A stretch of DNA of 8,683 nucleotides from CAYSNP01 sp964432485 (GTDB taxonomy: Bacteria; Bacillota; Clostridia; Christensenellales; DTU072): assembly GCA_964432485.1 (NCBI GenBank), contig CAYSNP010000054.1:1-8683 (forward strand), given 5' to 3'. The notes under the pieces were generated by a model that made no database searches, had not been told where the DNA came from, and worked only from the letters and a program-made list of their open reading frames with translations. Positions 1 through 4,978 of this stretch are shown here, one piece after another. Positions within the stretch are counted from its first letter, which is position 1. Every line of letters begins with the position of its first letter. A program made the translations under genes and the position numbers.

Positions 1-31
1 ATATTCCCTGGGAGAGTAGGACATTGCCGGA
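1..31 (+). rRNA. rrf: 5S ribosomal RNA, 3' end (partial)
   Basis: The window opens inside a 5S rRNA. The stretch CCTGGGAGAGTAGGAC followed by a TTGCCGG-like end is the conserved 3' part of bacterial 5S rRNA (loop E/helix IV and the closing helix). Only about the last 31 bases are present, so the 3' end is approximate. A tRNA follows within 10 bases, the usual layout at the end of a Firmicute rRNA operon. Confidence 0.85.
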
Positions 32-39
32 TTTTTTAT

Positions 40-115
40 TCCTCAATAGCTCAGCTGGTAGAGCATGCGGCTGTTAACCGCAGGGTCGTTGGTTCGAGTC
101 CAACTTGAGGAGCCA
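40..115 (+). tRNA. tRNA-Asn (anticodon GTT)
   Basis: A full cloverleaf can be drawn. The acceptor stem pairs TCCTCAA (40-46) with TTGAGGA (105-111), with discriminator G112 and an encoded CCA at 113-115. The anticodon stem pairs TGCGG (66-70) with CCGCA (78-82) around the loop CTGTTAA (71-77), which puts anticodon GTT at 73-75 and so asparagine. The T arm contains GGTTCGAGTCC. It is cotranscribed with the 5S rRNA just upstream and is followed at once by a terminator, so it is the last gene of this rRNA operon. Confidence 0.97.
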
Positions 116-116
116 G

Positions 117-154
117 AAAAGCCTCTGCAATTCTCTAAAATTGCAGAGGCTTTT
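117..154 (+). terminator. Intrinsic terminator of the rRNA/tRNA operon
   Basis: A perfect 16-bp stem begins two bases after the tRNA: AAAAGCCTCTGCAATT (117-132) pairs with AATTGCAGAGGCTTTT (139-154) around a 6-base loop. The right arm ends in TTTT. The A-run on the left arm would let it also stop transcription arriving on the minus strand. The first hairpin-array copy starts inside the last bases of the right arm. Confidence 0.92.
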
Positions 155-346
155 CAATTATATTTTTCCTTCGGAAAAGTGATATTGCTTGGGCAATGAT
201 ATTCACTTTGTGAATGATATTTGCCTTTTCAAGGCAAGTTAAGGAAAAATGTAATATCATTTTTGCTTTAGCAAAAATATCATTGACCGTAAAGGTCAAT
301 ATCATTGGCATAGCCAATATCATTAAAAAACTGCATTCTTTACTTG
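150..346. repeat. Hairpin array, first 197-bp copy (TGATA/TATCA type)
   Basis: Seven small hairpins lie in series, each with a perfect stem: 164-178 (TTTTCC/GGAAAA), 185-196 (TTGC/GCAA), 202-214 (TTCAC/GTGAA), 221-237 (TTGCCTT/AAGGCAA), 260-277 (TTTTTGC/GCAAAAA), 283-299 (TTGACC/GGTCAA) and 305-317 (TTGGC/GCCAA). The left-half hairpins are separated by TGATA (180-184, 197-201, 215-219). The right-half hairpins are separated by TATCA (255-259, 278-282, 300-304, 318-322). Because the separators are reverse complements, they can pair into a central trunk with opposed side arms. A second copy lies 266 bases downstream with only three differences. The 69-base spacer between the copies (347-415) holds a short direct repeat ACTGCTRGTTG (348-358 and 364-374) and no gene. 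No protein is encoded here. Confidence 0.93.
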
Positions 347-415
347 AACTGCTAGTTGCTTGTACTGCTGGTTGTGCTACAATTTTATTATGAAAATTCA
401 ATGAAATTACAGACA

Positions 416-612
416 CTTTTCAATTATATTTTTCCTTCGGAAAAGTGATATTGCTTGGGCAATGATATTCACTTTGTGAATGATATTTGCCTTTTCAAGG
501 CAAGTTAAGGAAAAATATAATATCATTTTTGCTTTAGCAAAAATATCATTGACCGTTAAGGTCAATATCATTGGCATAGCCAATATCATTAAAAACCTGC
601 ATTCTTTACTTG
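416..612. repeat. Hairpin array, second 197-bp copy
   Basis: This matches 150-346 base for base with no indels, except at 517 (A for G), 557 (T for A) and 596 (C for A). All seven hairpins and all TGATA/TATCA separators are intact. The change at 557 falls in a hairpin loop; the other two lie outside any hairpin stem. Both copies start with CTTTTCAATT and end with TTTACTTG, while the bases flanking them differ, so the repeat unit is the array itself rather than a larger tandem segment. Confidence 0.93.
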
Positions 613-626
613 CGTACTTTTTTTAT

Positions 627-878
627 CACAGCCGCAAAGAGGCTGTGTATTTCATCAAGCGGCAAAGCCGCTTGCATTTCATCATTCACAAAGTGAATGT
701 ATTCTACTTGTCTCTCAATGTAGCTATGGCGAGATATAGCCTAAACGCTCTGCCGCTTGCATTTCATCATTCACAAAGTGAATGTATTCTTACCTGTATT
801 CTCAGCGGCTGTGGTTAAATACAGCCTAAAGGCTGGTGAAATACAAACTTCGTTTGATGAAATACAGCCTAAAGGCTG
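627..878. repeat. Second hairpin array with a different separator (TATTTCATC/GATGAAATA)
   Basis: The plan is the same as in the first arrays but the sequence differs. Left-side hairpins are 627-647 (CACAGCC/GGCTGTG), 657-673 (AAGCGGC/GCCGCTT) and 684-698 (ATTCAC/GTGAAT), joined by TATTTCATC (648-656) and GCATTTCATC (674-683). Right-side hairpins are 822-835 (CAGCC/GGCTG), 844-856 (CAAAC/GTTTG) and 865-878 (CAGCC/GGCTG), joined by GTGAAATAC (836-844) and GATGAAATAC (856-865). Left and right separators are inverse complements, so a trunk with side arms is again possible. The middle is less regular and contains a duplicated segment plus a GCTAT/ATAGC hairpin (723-740). The rest of the gap to the next gene (879-925) shows nothing I can name. 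Confidence 0.85.
667..790. repeat. 39-bp direct duplication inside the second hairpin array
   Basis: Positions 667-705 recur exactly at 752-790 (offset 85). The unit contains the right arm of one hairpin (GCCGCTT), a GCATTTCATC separator and the complete ATTCAC/GTGAAT hairpin. In the second copy the matching left arm AAGCGGC is missing, so the duplication cut through a hairpin. This suggests slippage or template switching between arms. Confidence 0.9.
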
Positions 879-925
879 ATATATTGAAATTCTTAACGCT
901 ATCTATTTTAAGCCTTTTTTGCCTA

Positions 926-954
926 TTGATTTTTGCTTATCCGCATGCTAGTAT
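926..954 (+). promoter_or_regulatory. Extended -10 promoter predicting a leaderless mRNA
   Basis: TTGATT (926-931) lies 17 bases before TAGTAT (949-954), which is preceded by TGC, giving an extended -10 element (TGnTAnnAT). The expected transcription start is about 961, exactly the A of the ATG of the four-helix bundle gene. No Shine-Dalgarno sequence is visible in the bases before that ATG, which fits a leaderless transcript. Each hexamer matches consensus at four of six positions. Confidence 0.5.
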
Positions 955-960
955 TAAAAT

Positions 961-1314
961 ATGAGAAAGAATTTACTTATTGAAAGCTCGCAAAAGTTTG
1001 CAGCCGATATTGATTTTCTATGCAGAGAATTAAAAGGTGAAGCTAATATTGTTTTCCAAATTAAAAAGAGCTCCAGCAGCATTTTTGCTAATATTGCTGA
1101 AGCTAATTATGGACACTCCTTACCTGATATGCTTTCTAAGTTTAGAATAGCTCTTAAAGAGTGTAATGAAACAGAGAGATGGCTTAGACATTTATATGAT
1201 ATAGGCGCATTAAATGAGCCTATTTTCAAATCTTATCGTAACGCTTGTGGTCGTATGCGCCGTATGTTGATTGCAAGTTGTAAAACTATTGAGGACAAAA
1301 TTCAAAAGGAATGA
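961..1314 (+). CDS. Four helix bundle protein (23S rRNA intervening-sequence protein family)
   Basis: This 117-residue protein belongs to the small four-helix bundle family (TIGR02436/PF05635) first seen in intervening sequences of 23S rRNA genes and related to the Avd accessory proteins of diversity-generating retroelements. The family signature is clear: SIFANIAEANY at residues 40-50, followed by KFRIALKECNETERWL at about 60-75. The length is typical. Members form basic, often pentameric bundles thought to bind nucleic acid; no enzymatic activity is established. The start is the first ATG after the hairpin arrays. It has no visible ribosome binding site, and a promoter is placed for leaderless transcription. 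It is not in an rRNA gene here, although it lies just downstream of an rRNA/tRNA operon. The next gene starts 10 bases after its stop, so the two are probably cotranscribed. A role in binding or propagating the adjacent hairpin arrays is my inference. Confidence 0.93.
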   Translation: MRKNLLIESSQKFAADIDFLCRELKGEANIVFQIKKSSSSIFANIAEANYGHSLPDMLSKFRIALKECNETERWLRHLYDIGALNEPIFKSYRNACGRMRRMLIASCKTIEDKIQKE

Positions 1315-1324
1315 TTTAAAAATA

Positions 1325-2116
1325 ATGAAAAATAATTTTCTTTATAAATACATTCAATTTCCTAACAGGAATAAAATTGATAAGATAAATAATGATTTTT
1401 TTGATTGCGGAAAATTAAAATTAGATCATTATTGTATGACATGGTATAAAACCGATAACCCAAGAAAGGATTTTTTTTATTGCAAAAAGTTAAAACTTGA
1501 TTCTTATTGGAAGGCATTGTATAAGGCAAACAAGGATTTCTTTGATCGCAAAAAAATGAAACCTAATCTATACGAATTTATCATTAATGAAAGGATCGGA
1601 AATTATTTTGATACATTGCTTATATTAGATATATCATTAGTTGAAGCTGTTAATTATTACGATATTATGTTAGAATGTGACGAAGATCTAGCTATTGATT
1701 ATGAATTTCTGGTAAGAGACAAGTTAAAAATAACTATTATCTTACTTTGCTCTTTATTTGATAAACTTACTTTTATTTTTAAGAAGAGTATTAAAGAAGA
1801 AAAGAAGAGATTTTATCGTATCAAAAAAAGTTGTATCAAGGCTTGCAATATGGATACCAAAATTATTAATAAAGTATGCTCATTTTTTAATAATTTTATT
1901 AATGATGCTAAGATTGCAGAAATATTTAATATCAGAAATAAAGAAATACATGAATTATCAAAAATAGAGCCCTGTGTTGCAGGATATCAATATGAAATCA
2001 AATACTTGTTGGATTTAATTAAATACTTTTTAGACACTCTTAAAACAAGCATGCCAGACATTGATAAAGGTATTGCTGAGCATTTCTTTCTTCATAGAAA
2101 CAGAGCGCAAGAATGA
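1325..2116 (+). CDS. Hypothetical protein with a HEPN-like RNKEIH motif
   Basis: I do not recognise a named family. The 263-residue product is lysine-, asparagine- and isoleucine-rich, and the gene is visibly more A/T-rich than its neighbours. The N-terminal part has three imperfect repeats of about 22-25 residues (about 24-45, 48-69 and 70-91) built on DFF-x-KLKLD-x-Y. The C-terminal half is predicted mostly helical and contains LCSLFDKLTFIFK (141-153) and NIRNKEIHE (202-210). R204-N205-x3-H209 matches the Rx4-6H motif of HEPN ribonucleases, and the preceding helix resembles LA2681-type HEPN proteins. HEPN domains usually cleave RNA in toxin-antitoxin and defence systems. The ATG at 1325 is chosen because AAAAGGA (1304-1310) precedes it, though the 14-base spacing is long; an in-frame TTG at 1271 would overlap the previous gene. 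Its close linkage to the four-helix protein suggests one operon. The HEPN assignment is tentative. Confidence 0.8.
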   Translation: MKNNFLYKYIQFPNRNKIDKINNDFFDCGKLKLDHYCMTWYKTDNPRKDFFYCKKLKLDSYWKALYKANKDFFDRKKMKPNLYEFIINERIGNYFDTLLILDISLVEAVNYYDIMLECDEDLAIDYEFLVRDKLKITIILLCSLFDKLTFIFKKSIKEEKKRFYRIKKSCIKACNMDTKIINKVCSFFNNFINDAKIAEIFNIRNKEIHELSKIEPCVAGYQYEIKYLLDLIKYFLDTLKTSMPDIDKGIAEHFFLHRNRAQE

Positions 2117-2212
2117 AAAAGCAACGCTTCTATTGCAAAAATAACTTTACCTTTTAGCATAGATTATCTCCATATATTACTTTATGTTAAGTATAATAGA
2201 ATGTTATGCTTA

Positions 2213-2242
2213 TTGTCAAGTTATAAGGTTCTCTAATATTCT
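2213..2242 (+). promoter_or_regulatory. Possible promoter ahead of the 2248-2334 stem
   Basis: TTGTCA (2213-2218) and TATTCT (2237-2242) are separated by 18 bases. Transcription would begin near 2249, the first bases of the long stem that follows. A separate TATAAT at about 2192-2197 has no good -35 partner. The region is A/T-rich, so chance matches are likely. Confidence 0.3.
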
Positions 2243-2247
2243 GACAG

Positions 2248-2334
2248 CTTAAAAAGGCTACCCTAAGTGATATAAACCCCGAGAGTTAGGCGCTTTGGAG
2301 GAGCAAATCCAAGAGATAGGGCAGTCTTTTTAAG
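2248..2334. terminator. Long imperfect stem between convergent genes; terminator or small structured RNA
   Basis: Positions 2248-2265 pair with 2317-2334 over 18 positions, with one G-T wobble and one A-C mismatch; the outer part is CTTAAAAAG/CTTTTTAAG. It has an A-run on one side and a T-run on the other, so it can end transcription from both directions, as needed between the converging HEPN-candidate and collagen-like genes. The 51-base interior is unusually long for a terminator. It contains a hairpin TTTGGA (2294-2299)/TCCAAG (2308-2313). It also holds an alternative pairing CCTAA (2262-2266)/TTAGG (2286-2290) that competes with the outer stem. The rest of the 2117-2340 gap shows no gene. 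Confidence 0.6.
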
Positions 2335-2340
2335 ATTATT

Positions 2341-3591
2341 TTAGCTCATAACCAGTCCTGCGGAAGCATCGCCGGTTACAGTATTGATAAGAGTAATGCC
2401 GCTGGCTGTTACCGAAAATACCATCACTAAACGAGTGCCTGCCGCTATAGGGATGCTAAGTCCATTAAGTTGCCCTGCTGTCACTGTGCCAGGAGCAACG
2501 GAAGCACCATTATAGCTAGGTGACAATAAAATTTCTGTTCCTGCCAACGCTGTAAATATGCTGCCGCCGGATGCTGAAGCATAAAGTTGAGCATGAACGG
2601 TTACCGACGAATTCAAAAGAGCCAAAGCAACTGTGTTTATAAAAGTTGCCGCTATAGCGGTGATTGTTGCGTCTATGGGTACCGTAAAAGCCATATTAGG
2701 TAACCCAAGCATATCAATTATCGGTGTAAGCACATTTACATCCATGCTTGAAGAACCAAATGCTACATACCCCGGCATGCCTACCAGTCCATCAGCAATA
2801 GAGGTAAGAACTAAAGGCATTTCTCCTGAGCTAAATGGAATTGTTATGCCTCTGCCGGCTATGCCTGCCGGCCCCGTAGGACCTGTTGGACCGATTGGGC
2901 CCGGTTCGCCCGCTCCAGTTGCGCCTGTCGCTCCGGTCGCGCCTGTTGCTCCTGTCGCGCCTATTGCTCCGGTTGCTCCGGTTGCGCCGATTGGGCCTGT
3001 TGCTCCGGTTGCTCCGGTAGCTCCTATTGGTCCTGTTGCACCCGTAGCACCTGTTGGGCCGGTAGGTCCAATTGGGCCGATAGCACCTGTTGCGCCTGTT
3101 GGGCCGGTAGCGCCGGTTGCACCTGTAGGGCCTATAGCGCCGGTAGGTCCGACTGGACCAATAGCGCCTGTTGGGCCCGTTGTACCCATTGCGCCTGTTA
3201 CACCCGTAGCACCTGTTGCACCTGTCGGGCCGGTCGCTCCTGTATTTCCTGTAGGACCTGTTGCTCCATTTGCTCCTGTTGCTCCATTTGCTCCTGTTGC
3301 TCCATTTGCTCCTGTTGCTCCATTTGCTCCATTTGCTCCTGTAGGTCCGATTGGACCTATTGCTCCGGTTGCACCCGCTGGGCCGGTAGGTCCTGCTGGG
3401 CCAACTTCGCCTGTTGCTCCAGTAGCGCCTGTTGCTCCTCTGGGACCGGGAGGTCCCATTTGTCCTCTTGGGCCCGGAGGTCCCATAGGCCCTCGTATGG
3501 TACGATTGCCGCAACCACAAAAATTGCCACAAAGAGCGTAAAGACGCTTTTCAAATTGGCAATCAAAATTATTTTTAATAATATAACTCAT
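2341..3591 (-). CDS. Collagen-like exosporium protein with BclB-type C-terminal domain
   Basis: This 416-residue protein is a spore-surface filament candidate. Residues 1-33 form a short N-terminal arm with four cysteines (C11, C21, C25, C27), possibly for cross-linking or anchoring. Residues 34-225 are about 64 uninterrupted Gly-X-Y triplets, mostly GAT, GPT, GAN and GPI. There is one break at 226-228, then seven more triplets up to about 248. Residues 249-416 match the exosporium BclB C-terminal domain (TIGR03721): IPFSSG, a VAFGSSS segment, AFTVP, AQLY, and a final TVTGDASAGLVMS. Such domains trimerise collagen stalks in Bacillus and Clostridium spores. AGGAGG at 3597-3602, five bases from the ATG, fixes the start. 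It lies 14 bases after the glycosyltransferase gene on the same strand. The threonine-rich triplets are likely O-glycosylation sites, as in BclA; that is inference here. Confidence 0.93.
   Translation of the reverse strand: MSYIIKNNFDCQFEKRLYALCGNFCGCGNRTIRGPMGPPGPRGQMGPPGPRGATGATGATGEVGPAGPTGPAGATGAIGPIGPTGANGANGATGANGATGANGATGANGATGPTGNTGATGPTGATGATGVTGAMGTTGPTGAIGPVGPTGAIGPTGATGATGPTGATGAIGPIGPTGPTGATGATGPIGATGATGATGPIGATGATGAIGATGATGATGATGATGAGEPGPIGPTGPTGPAGIAGRGITIPFSSGEMPLVLTSIADGLVGMPGYVAFGSSSMDVNVLTPIIDMLGLPNMAFTVPIDATITAIAATFINTVALALLNSSVTVHAQLYASASGGSIFTALAGTEILLSPSYNGASVAPGTVTAGQLNGLSIPIAAGTRLVMVFSVTASGITLINTVTGDASAGLVMS
3263..3342. repeat. 18-bp tandem repeat within the collagen-like gene
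   Basis: On the plus strand the unit GCTCCATTTGCTCCTGTT occurs at 3263-3280, 3281-3298 and 3299-3316. It is followed by two GCTCCATTT half units and a diverged end. On the coding strand it encodes repeating Gly-Ala-Asn-Gly-Ala-Thr. The near-identical codons, in contrast to the varied codons elsewhere in the triplet region, point to recent expansion by slippage, so stalk length probably varies between strains. Confidence 0.9.
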
Positions 3592-3605
3592 ATTTTCCTC
3601 CTATT

Positions 3606-4682
3606 TTAAGACTTATTATTGCTTACCTCAAAGAACTTTTTATTATAAGTATAAGCGGCAGAGGCGGGCTTATAGCCTCCTGCAAGCTCATTATATTTAA
3701 TTGCGTCTTGTGTTTTGCCCAATTTGTAGCATATTACACACAACTCCAGCGCAGGGATGTACCCATAATAATCCTCTTCTAAAAAGCCCAGAACTAGCTT
3801 AGGTTTTTTGCTGTTTAATGCCAAAAGATACCAATATTCCGCATTGGCATAGTCTTGTTTTGCTGCCATAAGCTCGCCTATTTTACATAGCAGTTCTGCT
3901 CTGGGCACTGAATATCGCAGCCCGCGCAGTACGGCATCAAGCGCATCATCATATTTGTACAGCATTTGATAGCAAAACGCTAAATCCCTGCATGCGCTTA
4001 AACAGTCTTCAATACTGCCCTTGCCCTCATCCAGAAATAGTGTAAAGTATCGGATGGCCTCTAAATACTTTTGGTTATACATTAATTCTCGGGCATAATA
4101 ATAAGTAAGTCGGGGCGAAAGTATCTTTTTACTTAGCCGCTCTTTTTCAAGAATCTTTAAGTTCCTACCAGCAGGATTGAGCTTAACTTTGCGGTGCTCT
4201 ATAGCTATATCAGTGTATTTGTACTCGCCGCTTACTTCAATAACCTCATGCACGGGCTCTACCCAAACGGGACTACGGCACCTTTTTACCAACCGTTCAC
4301 GATAATAAGTGTAATTAGGTTTGCCATCCTCTCCAAATCCAACATGATATAGCATATAAACTATATCTATATTGCTTGGAAGCTCCTCTTTAAGACTTTT
4401 CAATTTTGCCAAATTGTCAGCAGAAATAACATCATCTGCGTCCAGCCACATTATATAATCTCCTGTTGCCTTAGAAAAAGAAAAATTTCTTGCCGCTGAA
4501 AAATCGTCTATCCAAACAAAATCAAATACCAAATCGGTAAACTCCAATGCAATGCTTTTAGTGCTGTCTTGCGAGCCGGTATCCACAATAATTATCTCGT
4601 CAACTGCACTTTTTATTGAGTTTAAGCAACGTGTCAGAGTTGCCTCTTCATCTTTTACTATCATACATAAGCTAATCTTCAT
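3606..4682 (-). CDS. GT2-family glycosyltransferase with C-terminal TPR-like repeats
   Basis: This 358-residue cytoplasmic enzyme transfers a sugar from a nucleotide donor. The N-terminal GT-A domain (about 1-190) starts with KISLCMIVKDEE, has the donor-binding VDTGSQDST at 33-41, and WLDADD at 79-84, whose D81-x-D83 is the metal-binding DxD. Residues 195-335 are paired helices of TPR type (YYYARELMYNQKYLEAIRYF and following). The sugar and acceptor cannot be read from sequence. The gene lies directly upstream of the collagen-like gene, so the protein probably glycosylates the threonines of its Gly-X-Thr repeats, as SgtA is linked to BclA3 in Clostridioides difficile. The start at 4682 is preferred over an in-frame ATG at 4763 because the fold begins there and AAAGGTG lies five bases upstream. 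A sigma-K-like promoter suggests late mother-cell expression. Confidence 0.9.
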   Translation of the reverse strand: MKISLCMIVKDEEATLTRCLNSIKSAVDEIIIVDTGSQDSTKSIALEFTDLVFDFVWIDDFSAARNFSFSKATGDYIMWLDADDVISADNLAKLKSLKEELPSNIDIVYMLYHVGFGEDGKPNYTYYRERLVKRCRSPVWVEPVHEVIEVSGEYKYTDIAIEHRKVKLNPAGRNLKILEKERLSKKILSPRLTYYYARELMYNQKYLEAIRYFTLFLDEGKGSIEDCLSACRDLAFCYQMLYKYDDALDAVLRGLRYSVPRAELLCKIGELMAAKQDYANAEYWYLLALNSKKPKLVLGFLEEDYYGYIPALELCVICYKLGKTQDAIKYNELAGGYKPASAAYTYNKKFFEVSNNKS

Positions 4683-4709
4683 AAAGCACACCTTTATAAA
4701 ATAATTGCA

Positions 4710-4740
4710 AACAAAACTCCCATGGGTTTGCAGTTTTGTT
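4710..4740 (-). promoter_or_regulatory. Leader hairpin with two competing pairings upstream of the glycosyltransferase
   Basis: AACAAAACT (4710-4718) pairs perfectly with AGTTTTGTT (4732-4740) across a 13-base loop. A second pairing, GCAAAC (4707-4712) with GTTTGC (4726-4731), uses some of the same bases and excludes the first. It sits 28-58 bases before the glycosyltransferase start, in the predicted 5' untranslated leader. It has no run of T that would make it a simple terminator. Function unknown. Confidence 0.45.
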
Positions 4741-4832
4741 AACTCTTTTTCCATAAAAATCATTTTTATCGTACATCGTACTATGTAAAGAAAAACACTA
4801 AAAAAACACAGGCAAACTAAAAGCCCTTGTTA

Positions 4833-4860
4833 TATCTTATGAAAAGAAAGAAGTGAATGT
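4833..4860 (-). promoter_or_regulatory. Sigma-K-like promoter of the glycosyltransferase/collagen operon
   Basis: On the minus strand, CATAAGATA (4841-4833) matches the mother-cell sigma -10 consensus CATAnnnTA exactly. An AC dinucleotide (4860-4859) lies 17 bases upstream, as expected for the short sigma-K -35 element. This gives a leader of roughly 145 bases. The match is short and the region A/T-rich, but it agrees with the spore-surface role of both genes. Confidence 0.45.
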
Positions 4861-4921
4861 AAACTAAAAATTCAAGTGTTACTAATGCCTTTATGCTGAT
4901 AGGTATATTAATTGCCCCTCA

Positions 4922-4951
4922 TTGACAAAAGGCTAGCTGCTATAATATAAT
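4922..4951 (+). promoter_or_regulatory. Housekeeping (sigma-A) promoter of the membrane protein gene
   Basis: A perfect TTGACA (4922-4927) and a perfect TATAAT (4946-4951) are 18 bases apart. Transcription would start near 4958, about 20 bases before the ATG at 4979, with GAGG at 4966-4969 as ribosome binding site. The promoter points away from the sigma-K-like promoter of the divergent operon. The rest of the 4683-4978 gap holds a TACGAT direct repeat on the minus strand near 4768-4781. Confidence 0.8.
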
Positions 4952-4978
4952 GTAGAAAAGAAAACGAGGTATAGTTAA

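Noticed and set aside
135..818. Open frames of 60-112 codons through the hairpin arrays, on both strands
   Set aside because: They are translations of the hairpin repeats themselves. The two minus-strand frames encode nearly the same repetitive peptide because the array is duplicated, and none has a ribosome binding site or recognisable domain.
150..878. CRISPR array
   Set aside because: The recurring units are 5-10 bases, change to their inverse complement at the midpoint, and separate perfect hairpins rather than unique spacers. No cas genes are nearby.
2248..2334. Signal recognition particle RNA or a known riboswitch
   Set aside because: The GGAG-containing loop and TTAGG segment only vaguely recall SRP helix 8; the GGNA tetraloop and AGCAG asymmetric loop are not in the required order. 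No riboswitch consensus I know fits.
2633..3541. 302-codon plus-strand frame rich in Pro-Val-Ala-Pro, and other frames over the collagen repeat
   Set aside because: They are shadows of the Gly-X-Y triplet repeat; the real gene has a perfect ribosome binding site, a known C-terminal domain and an operon partner.
4683..4763. 27-residue N-terminal extension of the glycosyltransferase
   Set aside because: It precedes the first strand of the GT-A fold, overlaps the leader hairpin, and the internal ATG at 4682 has its own ribosome binding site.
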